Source of the DNA: Pseudonocardia terrae
GTDB lineage: Bacteria > Actinomycetota > Actinomycetes > Mycobacteriales > Pseudonocardiaceae
Direction: 5' to 3'
Length of the DNA: 42,944 nucleotides
Assembly: GCF_021343995.1 (NCBI RefSeq)
Contig: NZ_JAJTTE010000056.1
Span: 1-42,944 of the forward strand
Position 1 is the first letter of the stretch. Each line of letters begins with the position of its first letter. A model generated the notes under the pieces. That model saw only the letters and a list, made by a program, of their open reading frames with translations, made no database searches and was not told the DNA's origin. The position numbers and the translations under genes are program-made. Positions 22,966 through 31,227 of the stretch are shown here, one piece after another.

Positions 22966-24186
22966 ATGGACACTCCCGCGCTGCAGCGCCGGCTGGGGAC
23001 GCTCGACGCCACCGTGATCGGGCTCGGCTCGATGATCGGCGCCGGGGTGTTCGCGGCCTTCGCGCCGGCGGCGGCCGCCGCCGGGTCCGCGCTGCTCGTC
23101 GGACTTGCCCTGGCCGCCGTGGTGGCGTGGTGCAACGCGACGTCGTCGGCCCAGCTCGCGGCCCGCTACCCCCGGTCCGGTGGCACGTACGTCTACGGGC
23201 GCGAGCGGCTGGGCCCGTGGTGGGGGTTCGTCGCGGGCTGGGGCTTCGTGATCGGGAAGACGGCCAGCTGTGCGGCCATGGCGCTCACCGCGGCGGCCTA
23301 CCTCGTTCCTCCTGCGTGGCAACGGCCGGTCGCCGTGCTCGCCGTCGTCGTGGTGACCGGGGTGAACCTGGCGGGGGTGACGCGCACGGCCCGGCTGACC
23401 CGGGTCCTGGTCGCCCTCGTCCTCCTCGCGCTGGGCGCGATCCTGGTGACCGCGGTGGTCCGTGGCCCGCTGCACCCCGTGGGACCGGTGGTCGGCCGGA
23501 CCGGCGTCTACGGGGTCCTCCAGGCCGCCGGCCTGCTCTTCTTCGCGTTCGCCGGGTACGCGCGGGTCGCGACGCTCGGCGAGGAGGTCCGGGACCCCGA
23601 ACGCACCATCCCGCGGGCGATCACGCTGGCGCTCAGCGGCGCGGTGGTGGTCTACGCGGCCGTCGGCGTCGTGCTGCTGCTGGTGCTGGGTCCGTCGCGG
23701 CTGGCGGCGTCGTCCGCACCGCTGGCCGAGGTCCTCCCGTCCGGCGCGGCGTGGATCGCGGCGGTCGGCGGCGCACTCGCGTCGCTCGGCGCGCTGCTCG
23801 GGCTCGTCGCCGGGGTGGGGCGGACCGTGCTCGCGATGGCGCGGGAGGCCGACCTGCCGGCGCCGCTCGCCGCCGTCGACGCCCGGCGTTCGGTGCCGCA
23901 GCGTGCGGAGATCACGGTCGCGGTCGTCGTGGCGGCGCTGGTGTGCACCGTGGACCTGCGCGGGGCGATCGGCTTCTCCTCCTTCGGTGTGCTGCTCTAC
24001 TACTTCGTCGCCAACCTGTCGGCGGTCGGGCAGCCGCGGCCCGAGCGCCGGTACCCACGGGCGTTCCCGGTGGTCGGGATGGTGGGTTGCGCCGTGCTCG
24101 CCGCGACCCTCCCCTGGCAGTCCGTGGCGGTCGGCGTCGCGGTCGTGGTCGTCGGGGTGGGGTACCGGTGGTGGCGGTCGCGCTGA
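22966..24186 (+). CDS. APC-superfamily amino-acid/polyamine permease
   Basis: A 406-residue membrane transporter with about twelve hydrophobic helices. The first helix has TVIGLGSMIGAGVFAAFAPAAAAAG, the unwound Gly-rich APC motif that binds the substrate amino group. ARYPRSGGTYVYGRERLGPWWGFVAGWGFVIGK and FFAFAGYARVATLGEEVRDPERTIPRAI are also family signatures. The substrate is likely a cationic or neutral amino acid; it cannot be told from sequence. Helix-poor C terminus YRWWRSR. The ATG is 8 bases after TAGCGT (22952-22957), so it may be leaderless. The 3' end (about 24175-24218) is duplicated downstream. Confidence 0.9.
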   Translation: MDTPALQRRLGTLDATVIGLGSMIGAGVFAAFAPAAAAAGSALLVGLALAAVVAWCNATSSAQLAARYPRSGGTYVYGRERLGPWWGFVAGWGFVIGKTASCAAMALTAAAYLVPPAWQRPVAVLAVVVVTGVNLAGVTRTARLTRVLVALVLLALGAILVTAVVRGPLHPVGPVVGRTGVYGVLQAAGLLFFAFAGYARVATLGEEVRDPERTIPRAITLALSGAVVVYAAVGVVLLLVLGPSRLAASSAPLAEVLPSGAAWIAAVGGALASLGALLGLVAGVGRTVLAMAREADLPAPLAAVDARRSVPQRAEITVAVVVAALVCTVDLRGAIGFSSFGVLLYYFVANLSAVGQPRPERRYPRAFPVVGMVGCAVLAATLPWQSVAVGVAVVVVGVGYRWWRSR

Positions 24187-24262
24187 CCGCGTTCCGCGCC
24201 TGGGTCGGGGCTCGGTGACGGTCGCGCTGAGCGCGCTTCGTGCGTGCGCCGGGGCTCGAGGG
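24175..24262. repeat. Imperfect ~44-bp tandem duplication of the permease 3' end
   Basis: CGGTCGCGCTGA, covering the permease stop, and CGGGGCTCG recur at 24219-24262 after the same spacing, with several substitutions between. It is the second case in the window (after trpD) in which the 3' end of a gene is duplicated into the gap. Confidence 0.7.
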
Positions 24263-24680
24263 CGCTGCAGGCGGGTGAGCGTGTGATCACCGACGGTCCG
24301 GGCCCGATCAGGCCTGGGACCTTCGACCCTGCTCCGGGGACCGAGCGGCCCGCCGACGCTGATCGGTCGGCCTCTCCTGCCGCCGGCACCGGCCCGCGAC
24401 GCTGATCGCCGGCGCACGGGCCGGTCCGGGAGGACACCGCCGCTGCGCCGCAACGGATCCGGCAGCGCGGGCGGGCGCGCGGACCGGGCCGGACGTCCGG
24501 GAGGGGCAGGGAGGGCCCACCCGGTTCCCGGGCGACCGGGCGGCGGTGGTGGGCCGACCGCCCGGTCGCCCCTCCGACACCCGGCCGCGGCCGGCGATGC
24601 CCCCCGACCACCGCGGCCGGGCCCTCCTTCGGCCGCGCATCGCTGCTCCGACCTGGGCGGGTCGGGCCTCCCGGTCCGGG

Positions 24681-24812
24681 CCGCTCGGCCGGGCCGGGTC
24701 CGTTGGACGGGCCGGCTCCCGATCCGAGCCGCTCGGCCGGGCCGGGTCCGTTGGACGGGTCGGGCTCCCGATCCGAGCCGCTCGGCCGGGCCGGGTCCGT
24801 CCACCACCCGCA
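24681..24812. repeat. 48-49-bp minisatellite, about three copies
   Basis: CCGCTCGGCCGGGCCGGGTC starts at 24681, 24729 and 24778. The full unit also contains CGTTGGACGGG and CTCCCGATCCGAG; the third copy is cut short. Confidence 0.9.
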
Positions 24813-24842
24813 GCTCACTGCCGGGGACCATGACGCCCGCCC

Positions 24843-25665
24843 TGATCACGCGTCGTGGACGCGGAGCGCCGAAATGCGACCGTTCCGGCCCCGGACGAAT
24901 GATCACGCCCAGAGCCAGGTCGCTTGATCAACCGTCATGGACAGAGACGGTCGAAATACGACCCTGCTGGTCCATCACCGGTGATCAACCCGAACCGGTC
25001 CACGACAGGTGATCAACGGCCCCGACTCCGCCCCCGGGCTCCACGACCGGAGGGCGTGGCCCCACAAGAAGAACGTGTCCCCCACAAGATCACCCTTCGC
25101 GGAGGCGGAGCGTCGAAATCCGACCGTCCTGGACCCCGACGGATGATCATCACCCGCGCCGGGTCGCTTGATCAGCCGTCATGGACAGGGAAGGTCGGAA
25201 TCCGACCGTGCTGGTCCATCACCGGTGATCAACCCGAACCGGTCCACGACGGGTGATCAACGGACCGGGCTCCGGCCCCGGCCTCCACGACAGGAGAACA
25301 CGGCACCCACAAGAAGAACGTGCCCCCCACAAGGAGAACGTGTCCCCCACAAGATCACCCTTCGCGGAGGCGGAGCGTCGGAATCCGACCCTTCCAGTCC
25401 ATGACAAATGATCACGCCCAGAGCCAGGTCGCTTGATCAGCCGTCATGGACAGGGAAGGTCGGAATCCGACCGTGCTGGTCCATCACAGGTGATCAACCC
25501 GAACCGGTCCACGACGGGTGATCAACGGCCCCGACTCCGGCCCCGGCCTCCACGACAGGAGAACACGGCACCCACAAGAAGAACGTGCCCCCCACAAGAT
25601 CACCCTTCGCGGAGGCGGAGCGTCGGAGTCCGACCCTGCCGGTCCACGACGAATGATCCGGACCA
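24843..25665. repeat. Composite palindromic repeat, three ~245-265-bp units
   Basis: The marker CGCTTGATCA is at 24921, 25165 and 25430. Each unit has hairpin A, from GATCACCCTTCGCGGAGG through GTCGGAATCCGAC to AATGATCA, and hairpin B, from TTGATCAGCCGTCATGGAC through GGTCGGAATCCGACC to GGTCCATCACCGGTGATCA. The arms TGATCA/TGATCA, ATGGAC/GTCCAT and GGTCGGA/TCCGACC pair in hairpin B (about 63 bp). Between units lies a variable stretch with one to three copies of CCCACAAGAAGAACGTG. Later units are over 90% alike. Confidence 0.85.
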
Positions 25666-25782
25666 GGAGAGGAGGCATTCGGGCAGCCCCGCTCCGCGCG
25701 CAACGACCCGGCGCCCTCCCGCAGCGCAGCCACTACCGCTCTGCCCCGCCCTGCCCGCCCCGGGCGGAGCCGGACGCAGCAC

Positions 25783-26541
25783 CTACTGCTCGTTCTCTCC
25801 CTGGTCGCCCTGACCGGAGCCGGAGCCGGAGCCGTTGCCGCCCGAGTTCCCGCCCTGCCCGCCGGCGTCACCGGACGACCCCGAGGAACCCGAACCACCG
25901 GAGCTGCTCCACCCACCGGAGCGGCCGCCGCTCCCGGAAGCACCGGCCCCGGCCCCGTCGATCCAGTTGTCGCCGCTCCCCGTACTGCGGGCCGTCGATC
26001 CCGCCGGGCCGGACGCCCGGCCGCGGCCGGCGTCGGCGCGCGTGCTCCCGCCGCCGACCGCGTGGGCGGCAACCGACTGCCCCGTCGCCGGAGCCCCCGC
26101 CTCCATCGCGGCCGTGAGTGCGGCGCCGGCCACCCCCGCGGCGTGCTCGCCCGGGGCGGACCAGTTCGGGCTCGGCGCGGGTGGGTGCTCGACCGGGCCG
26201 GACGGGTGCGTGTCCCCGGCCGCGATGGCGAAGCCGCCCGTCGCCGTGCCCACCACGGCGAGGGCGGCCGCGAGGGACTTGGCCGCGACCGCACCCGACG
26301 CCGTGACGGACGCCCTCCGGAGCCGCCAGCGGCCGCGCGACGTCGCGGCGGAGGCGAAGGCCGCGAGGGCGTCGCGCTCCCCGCGCAGCTCGGCGGGGGT
26401 GCCGGGGGCGGCGGCCGCGTCGAGCAGGCGGCGGAGGTCGCGGGGGCCACCGTCACCGTCGAGCAGCCGGTCGACGTCCGTGATCGCCATCCAGGTCCCC
26501 GGCGGCGCCCCGCCGCCCCGGCCCGTGCAGTGCTCACACAT
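25783..26541 (-). CDS. Single-pass membrane protein coupled to ECF sigma factor (putative anti-sigma)
   Basis: A 252-residue protein from ATG 26541, overlapping the sigma-factor stop by 8 bases. The N-terminal cytoplasmic part has a CEHC pair (residues 2-5) and MAITDVDRLLDGDGGPRDLRRLLDAAAAPGT, helical and acidic. One membrane-like segment follows near 95-120 (SLAAALAVVGTATGGFAIAAG). The outer part is low complexity, Ala/Pro then Gly/Ser-rich, ending in GSGSGSGQGDQGENEQ. This order (helical anti-sigma-like part, one helix, disordered outer tail) and the coupling to the sigma gene suggest an anti-sigma factor. No standard zinc HxxxCxxC motif is seen, so the role is inferred. Confidence 0.7.
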   Translation of the reverse strand: MCEHCTGRGGGAPPGTWMAITDVDRLLDGDGGPRDLRRLLDAAAAPGTPAELRGERDALAAFASAATSRGRWRLRRASVTASGAVAAKSLAAALAVVGTATGGFAIAAGDTHPSGPVEHPPAPSPNWSAPGEHAAGVAGAALTAAMEAGAPATGQSVAAHAVGGGSTRADAGRGRASGPAGSTARSTGSGDNWIDGAGAGASGSGGRSGGWSSSGGSGSSGSSGDAGGQGGNSGGNGSGSGSGQGDQGENEQ

Positions 26542-27178
26542 CGGCGACCCCCGTCCGCCGTTCCCGGCCGGCCCGCGCCGGACCGGCCTCCTCTCCCGCG
26601 CGCAGCCGCTCGGCCAACCGCCGCAGCCCGCGGTGGGCCGCGACCCGGACGGCGCCGGGGCGCTTCCCGAGGACACGGGCGGCGGTGGGGCCGTCGAGCC
26701 CGATCACCGCACGCAGCAGCACCGCTTCCGCCTCGGTCCGCGGCAACGCGAGGATCTGGTCGATCGCCCACTGCGTCGCCAGCCCGTCGAAGACGGCACC
26801 GTCGGTGTGCCGGACGTCCGCGAGGGCCACCAGGTCCGCCGGCTCCGCGGGGTCGGCCGGGCGGCGGGTGCGGGCCCGCGCCGAGTCCATCGCCCGGTTC
26901 CGGCAGATCGTGGTGACCCAGCCGCGGAAGCCGTCGAGGTCACCGGAGAAACGGCGCAGGTCCTTCGCGACGTGCAACCAGGTCTCGGCGGTGACGTCCT
27001 CGGCGTCGGGGCCGACCAGTGCGGTGGCGTACCGCAGCAGGCGGGGTTGCAGGTCGCGGTAGAGCACGACGAATGCCCACTCGTCGCCCTCCCGGGCCGC
27101 GGCCAGCGCGTCCTCGAGGAGGGTCTGGTCGCGGGGCGCGGCCACGGGGGCGACGGTCGGGCCGGCGAGGGCGGGCAC
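26534..27178 (-). CDS. ECF-family RNA polymerase sigma factor
   Basis: A 214-residue sigma factor. Region 2 (about 25-95) includes EWAFVVLYRDLQPRLLRYATALVGPDAEDVTAETWLHVAKDLRRF and GFRGWVTTICRNRAMDSARA; region 4 (about 140-195) includes LPRTEAEAVLLRAVIGLDGPTAARVLGKRPGAVRVAAHRGLRRLAERL. GTG at 27178 is chosen because GGAGGTGG lies 4 bases upstream; ATG at 27241 would add a 21-residue tail with a poor ribosome site. The gene is coupled to the membrane protein at 25783 and divergent from the DevR-like regulator (274-bp gap). Confidence 0.88.
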   Translation of the reverse strand: MPALAGPTVAPVAAPRDQTLLEDALAAAREGDEWAFVVLYRDLQPRLLRYATALVGPDAEDVTAETWLHVAKDLRRFSGDLDGFRGWVTTICRNRAMDSARARTRRPADPAEPADLVALADVRHTDGAVFDGLATQWAIDQILALPRTEAEAVLLRAVIGLDGPTAARVLGKRPGAVRVAAHRGLRRLAERLRAGEEAGPARAGRERRTGVADV

Positions 27179-27360
27179 TCCACCTCCAGGTCGATCGATG
27201 ACGGGCCGGACGTCGGGGGGCGTCTTCGTCCGGCCCGCCATGCCCTCAGCGCGGTGGTGCCACCGGTCGTTACAGCGCGTGGCTGCGATTCCGAAGGTTG
27301 CTCCGTCCGGCATGAGTGCGACCCCCGAACGGCCGCCTCAGCACGTCACGGACGGGCGCC

Positions 27361-27397
27361 GGGACCTCCGCCACTACCGATCGGGACCGTCCGGGCA
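27361..27397. promoter_or_regulatory. Two DevR-type boxes upstream of the devR-like gene
   Basis: GGGACCTCCGCCACT (27361-27375) and the weaker GGGACCGTCCGGGCA (27383-27397) are 22 bp apart. With a -10-like TAGCGT at 27421-27426, they fall near positions -65 and -43, the usual place of DevR sites. They suggest autoregulation. Confidence 0.5.
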
Positions 27398-27452
27398 CGG
27401 CCTGGGCTTGCGCCGCCCGCTAGCGTCGACGGATCGAGGACGAGGAGGCCCC

Positions 27453-28100
27453 GTGACCATCTCGGTGTTCCTAGTGGACGACCACGAGATCGTCCGTCGC
27501 GGTATCGCCCAGCTGCTCGAGACCGAGGACGACATCGAGGTCGTCGGCGAGGCCGGGACCGCGGCGCAGGCCCTGGCCCGCATCCCCGCCACCCGGCCCG
27601 ACGTGGCGATCCTCGACGTCCGCCTGCCGGACGGCGAGGGCATCACCGTGTGCCGTGACATCCGGTCCACGCTGAACCCTCCGCCGGCCTGCCTGATGCT
27701 CACCTCGTACTCCGACGACGAGGCACTCTTCGGCGCGATCATGGCCGGCGCCGCGGGCTACCTGCTCAAACAGGTCGCCGGCACCGACCTGATCGGTGCG
27801 GTGCGGACCGTCGCGGCGGGCGGCTCGCTGCTCGACCCGAAGGCCACCGCCCTGGTCCTGGAGCGGCTGCGGCACGGCTCCGAGCCCGACGACCCCCGCT
27901 ACGAGGGCCTCTCGCCGCAGGAACGGCGGATCCTCGACCTGATCGCCGACGGCCTCACCAACCGGCAGATCGGCGCCGAGCTCTACCTCGCCGAGAAGAC
28001 GGTCAAGAACTACGTCTCCTCGCTGCTGCACAAGCTCGGCTTCTCCCGGCGCACCGAGGCCGCGGTGTACGCGACCGAGCGCCGCCGCCGCGCCCGTTGA
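27453..28100 (+). CDS. devR: DevR/DosR-like response regulator (NarL/LuxR type)
   Basis: A 215-residue regulator. The receiver domain has the acidic pair Asp9-Asp10, phospho-acceptor Asp55 in VAILDVRLPDG, Thr84 and Lys106 (GYLLKQ). The LuxR-type helix-turn-helix (about 151-205) reads DLIADGLTNRQIGAELYLAEKTVKNYVSSLLHKLG in two parts. VFLVDDHEIVRRGIAQLL and YLAEKTVKNYVS closely match Mycobacterium DevR (DosR), the hypoxia/NO dormancy regulator. GTG at 27453 has GAGGAGG upstream. Two DevR-type boxes lie upstream and similar boxes precede many neighbours. It is convergent with the DevS-like kinase gene instead of being in one operon with it. Confidence 0.92.
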   Translation: MTISVFLVDDHEIVRRGIAQLLETEDDIEVVGEAGTAAQALARIPATRPDVAILDVRLPDGEGITVCRDIRSTLNPPPACLMLTSYSDDEALFGAIMAGAAGYLLKQVAGTDLIGAVRTVAAGGSLLDPKATALVLERLRHGSEPDDPRYEGLSPQERRILDLIADGLTNRQIGAELYLAEKTVKNYVSSLLHKLGFSRRTEAAVYATERRRRAR

Positions 28101-28131
28101 GCCCGGCCTGTTCCGAAGGGGACCGGCGGAC

Positions 28132-28151
28132 CGCCCCTCGTCGAAGGGGCG
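28132..28151. terminator. Bidirectional terminator between the DevR- and DevS-like genes
   Basis: CGCCCCT (28132-28138) pairs with AGGGGCG (28145-28151) around CGTCGA, in the 74-bp gap between convergent genes. Confidence 0.75.
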
Positions 28152-28174
28152 CCGGCTCGGGACCCGATGGGTCC

Positions 28175-29884
28175 TCACCCGTGGTCGAGCGGCACCCGCC
28201 ACGCCAGCCGGGTGCCGCCCCCGGGCCGGCGTCGCACCTCCAGTGCGCCGCCGAGCTCCGCGGCGCGTTCGGCGAGGTTGTGTAACCCGCTGCGGGCGAC
28301 GTCGTCGGGCATCCCCGTGCCGTCGTCGACGATCTGCAGCACGAGGTCGGCCGCCGCCTCCAGGGTGACGGTGACCGTCCGCCCGCCGGAGTGCCGCACC
28401 GCGTTGCTCGTTCCCTCGCGCACCGCCGCCAGCAGGTGCGGCACGAGATCGGCCGGGACGAGCGTGTCCACGGGCCCGGAGGTGCGGACCGACGGCGTCA
28501 TGGCCGATCCCTCGACGATCTCGTCGACGATGTCGAGCAGCCGGCGCCGGACCCCGCCGTGGTCGGCGCCGTGCAGGTCGAAGATCGAGGTCCGGATCTC
28601 CCGGACGGTCTCGTCGAGCTCGTCGACGGCTTGCAGGATCCGGTCCTGGACGTCCGAGCGCACCGCGCGGCGGAGGGTGCTCTGCAGCTTCAGGCCGGTG
28701 GCGAACAGCCGCTGGATGACGTGGTCGTGCAGGTCCCGGGCGATACGGTCGCGGTCGGCGAGCACGTCGAGCTGGCGCTGCGCGCGGGTCTTCTCCGCGA
28801 TCTCCAGGGCCAGCGCGGCCTGCTCCGCGAACGAGGTCACCAGCAGCACCTCGGTGGGCCGGTAGGGCTCGCCGCCGACCCGCCGCAGCGCGACGAGCAC
28901 CCCGACCACCCGCTCCCCCGACCGCATCGGCACCGCGACCGACGGGCCGAGGTCGGCCGGCACCGAGTCCGCGCCGTGGTCGAGGAACGCCGCCGGCGAG
29001 CCGGCCAGCAGCGGGCTGCGGCTCTCGGCCACCTCGTCGAGGTCGGCGCCCGCCCGGATCCCGGCCTCGGGCAGACCGAGCGGCTCGCCCGCGCTGGCGC
29101 ACAGCTCGTAGAGGCCGTCCTCGTCGGGGCCGAGCAGCACGGCGGTGGCGGCCGAGGTCGTCAGCTCCAGGGTCCGGACGGCGACGAGCCGGAGCACGTC
29201 CTCGTCCGACGCCCCGGTCAGCACCTCGGTCCGCACCTCGCCCAGCGCCTCCAGCCAGTGCTGGCGCTGCCGGCTCTGCTCGAACAGGTCGGCGTTCTGC
29301 ACCGCGATCCCGGCGGCCGCGGCGAGCACGTGCAGCATCACCTCGTCGTCCGCGGTGAACTCGCCTCCGCCGACCTTCTCGGTGAGGTAGAGGTTGCCGT
29401 AGATCGAGTCCCGGACGCGGACCGGGACGCCGAGGAAGCTGTGCATCGGCGGGTGGTTGGGCGGGAAGCCGACGGACGCCGGGTGCGCGCCCAGGTCGGC
29501 CAGCCGCAGCGACTCGGGCTCCATGATCAGCTGCCCGAGCAGGCCCTTCCCGGTGGGCGGCGGCCCGAGCGTCTCCCGGACCCCCGGCGGCAGGCCGACG
29601 TCGATGAACCGGGAGATCGACCCGTCCGGCGCGAGCACCCCGAGTGCGCCGTACCGGGCGTCGACGAGGTCCACCGCGGACTGCACGATCCGGCGCAGCG
29701 TGGCGTCCAGCTCCAGCCCCGCCCCGACGGCGAGCACGGCGTCGAGGAGGCTCTGCATCCGGTCGCGCGCGGCGACGATCTGGCCCAGCCGCTCCTGCAC
29801 CTCGCCGAGCAGCTCGTCGAGCCGCAGCCCGGCGAGTGCCCCGGAGACCGGGGCTCCCTCCGGCCCGCGATCCGGCCGCGTCAT
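28175..29884 (-). CDS. devS: DevS/DosT-like haem sensor histidine kinase
   Basis: A 569-residue kinase: GAF-A (about 50-200), GAF-B (about 215-365), HisKA_3 dimerisation with H-box DLHDHVIQRLF (His386), and HATPase (N-box GTSNAVRH, then DDGTG). GAF-A matches mycobacterial DevS: GFPPNHPPM contains His134, the counterpart of the DevS haem ligand His149, and GNLYLTEK contains Tyr166, the counterpart of distal Tyr171. It is thus likely to bind haem and sense O2, NO or CO, or redox. The ATG at 29884 has GGGAGG 4 bases upstream. It faces the devR-like gene, its expected partner, and shares an upstream DevR-type box (29987-30001) with the Acg-like gene. Confidence 0.92.
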   Translation of the reverse strand: MTRPDRGPEGAPVSGALAGLRLDELLGEVQERLGQIVAARDRMQSLLDAVLAVGAGLELDATLRRIVQSAVDLVDARYGALGVLAPDGSISRFIDVGLPPGVRETLGPPPTGKGLLGQLIMEPESLRLADLGAHPASVGFPPNHPPMHSFLGVPVRVRDSIYGNLYLTEKVGGGEFTADDEVMLHVLAAAAGIAVQNADLFEQSRQRQHWLEALGEVRTEVLTGASDEDVLRLVAVRTLELTTSAATAVLLGPDEDGLYELCASAGEPLGLPEAGIRAGADLDEVAESRSPLLAGSPAAFLDHGADSVPADLGPSVAVPMRSGERVVGVLVALRRVGGEPYRPTEVLLVTSFAEQAALALEIAEKTRAQRQLDVLADRDRIARDLHDHVIQRLFATGLKLQSTLRRAVRSDVQDRILQAVDELDETVREIRTSIFDLHGADHGGVRRRLLDIVDEIVEGSAMTPSVRTSGPVDTLVPADLVPHLLAAVREGTSNAVRHSGGRTVTVTLEAAADLVLQIVDDGTGMPDDVARSGLHNLAERAAELGGALEVRRRPGGGTRLAWRVPLDHG

Positions 29885-29986
29885 CGGTCCTCCCGTCGGT
29901 CCCCGGCCGACCACGGTGCCACCCCGCGCGCGATCACGACAAGCCCGCCGCGGCCCGGCCCGGCGGGTCGAACACCCCGCCCGCAC

Positions 29987-30001
29987 GGGACCTTCGTCGG
30001 T
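29987..30001. promoter_or_regulatory. DevR-type box between devS-like and acg-like genes
   Basis: GGGACCTTCGTCGGT matches GGGACCTTCGKCCCT at 13 of 15 positions. It is 78 bp before the Acg-like ATG at 30079 and 103 bp before the kinase start at 29884. Confidence 0.6.
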
Positions 30002-30078
30002 AGCGGCCGGACCGTGCGCCCCGCAGGCTGGGCCCGGGTCCGACCGGGACCCGCGGGACCGTCGGACGGCGAGCGGTG

Positions 30079-31146
30079 ATGATCGACACGGGTTCGCTCG
30101 GGCTGACCGAGGCCCAGCTGGCGGACGCCGTCGGCGCGGCCGCCCGCGCGCCCTCGCTGCACAACACCCAGCCCTGGCTCTTCCGCCCCACCCCGGACGG
30201 GATCGAGCTGCACGCCGACCGGGACCGGCAGCTGCCGGTCGCCGACCCGAGCGGGCGGGAGCTGCGGATCGCGTGCGGCGCGGCCCTGCTCAACCTGCGG
30301 CTGGCCCTCGTCGGGCACGGGGTGCGTCCGCTCGTCACGCTGCTGCCGGACCCCGCAAGACCCGACCTGGTCGCCGTGGTCCGCCGCGGCGGCAGCCGCC
30401 CACCGACGCCGGAGCAGCGCCGCCTGCTGGAGGCCGTGCCCCGGCGGCGCACGAACCGGCGCCCCTTCACCGACGCGCTCGTGCCCACCCCGGCGCGGCA
30501 CGCGCTGCGCCGGGCCGCGCTCGACGAGGGCGCGTGGCTGGATCTCGTCACCGATCCCGTGCAGCGGGTCGAGCTGGGCGCGATGGCCCGGCGGGCGCAC
30601 GAGCGGCAGATGGCCGACCCCGAGTTCGTCGCCGAGCTGGAGCGCTGGACGGGGCACGGCGAGGAGCGACCCGACGGCGTCCCGGCCGCGGCCGGCGGCC
30701 CGCTGCCCCGGCCCAACGCGACGTGGGTGCTGCGGGACTACAGCGGCGGCACCGCCCGCGCCGCCGACGACGTGGAGGCCGAGCCGTTGATCGCGGTGCT
30801 CAGCGTGCACGCCGACGGGCCGCGCGAGGAGGTCCGCGCCGGCCAGGCCATGCAACGCGTGCTGCTCACGGCCACGACGCACGGCCTCGCCGTGTCCTTC
30901 CTGTCCCAGCTCGTGGAGTGCCCCGACGTGCGGGAGAGCATGCGACGGCTGATCAGCGGCACCCGCCCGCCGCAGGTCGTGCTGCGGATCGGGCAGGGCT
31001 GGCCGGTGCCGGGCACACCCCGCCGGCCGCTGGGCGATCTCCTGCTGCCCCCGCCGGACGGGCCGACCGACACCGGGCTCCCCGGGAGTGCGCCGCTGCA
31101 CGTGGAGGACGGGCCCGATCCCGGCTCGACCAACCATCACACGTAG
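30079..31146 (+). CDS. Acg-type nitroreductase-like flavoprotein
   Basis: A 355-residue protein of the Acg (Rv2032/Rv3127/Rv3131) family, nitroreductase-fold proteins of the DevR regulon. APSLHNTQPWLFR near residue 25 is the FMN-pocket signature; PVADPSGRELRIACGAALLNLRLAL, PRRRTNRRPFTD and GLAVSFLSQLVECPDVRESMRRL follow in family order. In Acg the FMN is buried by a lid and the protein may store it instead of acting as an enzyme. The ATG at 30079 is used; GTG at 30076 is adjacent. A DevR-type box is 78 bp upstream. The gene ends at a 14-bp minisatellite and is convergent with a second, reduced copy. Confidence 0.88.
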   Translation: MIDTGSLGLTEAQLADAVGAAARAPSLHNTQPWLFRPTPDGIELHADRDRQLPVADPSGRELRIACGAALLNLRLALVGHGVRPLVTLLPDPARPDLVAVVRRGGSRPPTPEQRRLLEAVPRRRTNRRPFTDALVPTPARHALRRAALDEGAWLDLVTDPVQRVELGAMARRAHERQMADPEFVAELERWTGHGEERPDGVPAAAGGPLPRPNATWVLRDYSGGTARAADDVEAEPLIAVLSVHADGPREEVRAGQAMQRVLLTATTHGLAVSFLSQLVECPDVRESMRRLISGTRPPQVVLRIGQGWPVPGTPRRPLGDLLLPPPDGPTDTGLPGSAPLHVEDGPDPGSTNHHT

Positions 31147-31147
31147 C

Positions 31148-31227
31148 GGCCGTCACGGCTGGGCCGTCACGACTGGGCCGTCACGACTGGGCGGTCACGA
31201 CTGGGCCGTCACGACTGGGCCGTCAGC
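31148..31227. repeat. 14-bp minisatellite, about 5.7 copies
   Basis: GGCCGTCACGACTG repeats at 31148, 31162, 31176, 31190 and 31204, then a partial unit to 31227 which overlaps the stop of the next gene. It fills the gap between two convergent Acg-like genes. Confidence 0.92.

Larger units (their letters stand above)
24187..25782. other. 1.6-kb non-coding repeat island
   Basis: No frame here looks like a protein. The left third (24263-24660) holds nothing clear beyond GACGCTGATCG repeats near 24355 and 24400. A 48-bp minisatellite follows (24681-24812), then three composite palindromic units of about 250 bp (24843-25665). The last 120 bases before the next stop show nothing I can name. Confidence 0.85.

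Noticed and set aside
24843..25665. Origin of replication or plasmid iteron block
   Set aside because: No DnaA-box cluster and no dnaA, dnaN, rep or par genes are nearby; the repeats are long hairpins rather than iterons.
24843..25665. Short protein frames with repeated MISRHGQGRSESDRAGP-like text
   Set aside because: The similarity between copies is at DNA level in palindromic repeats, with changes that ignore codon position, so there is no sign of coding selection.
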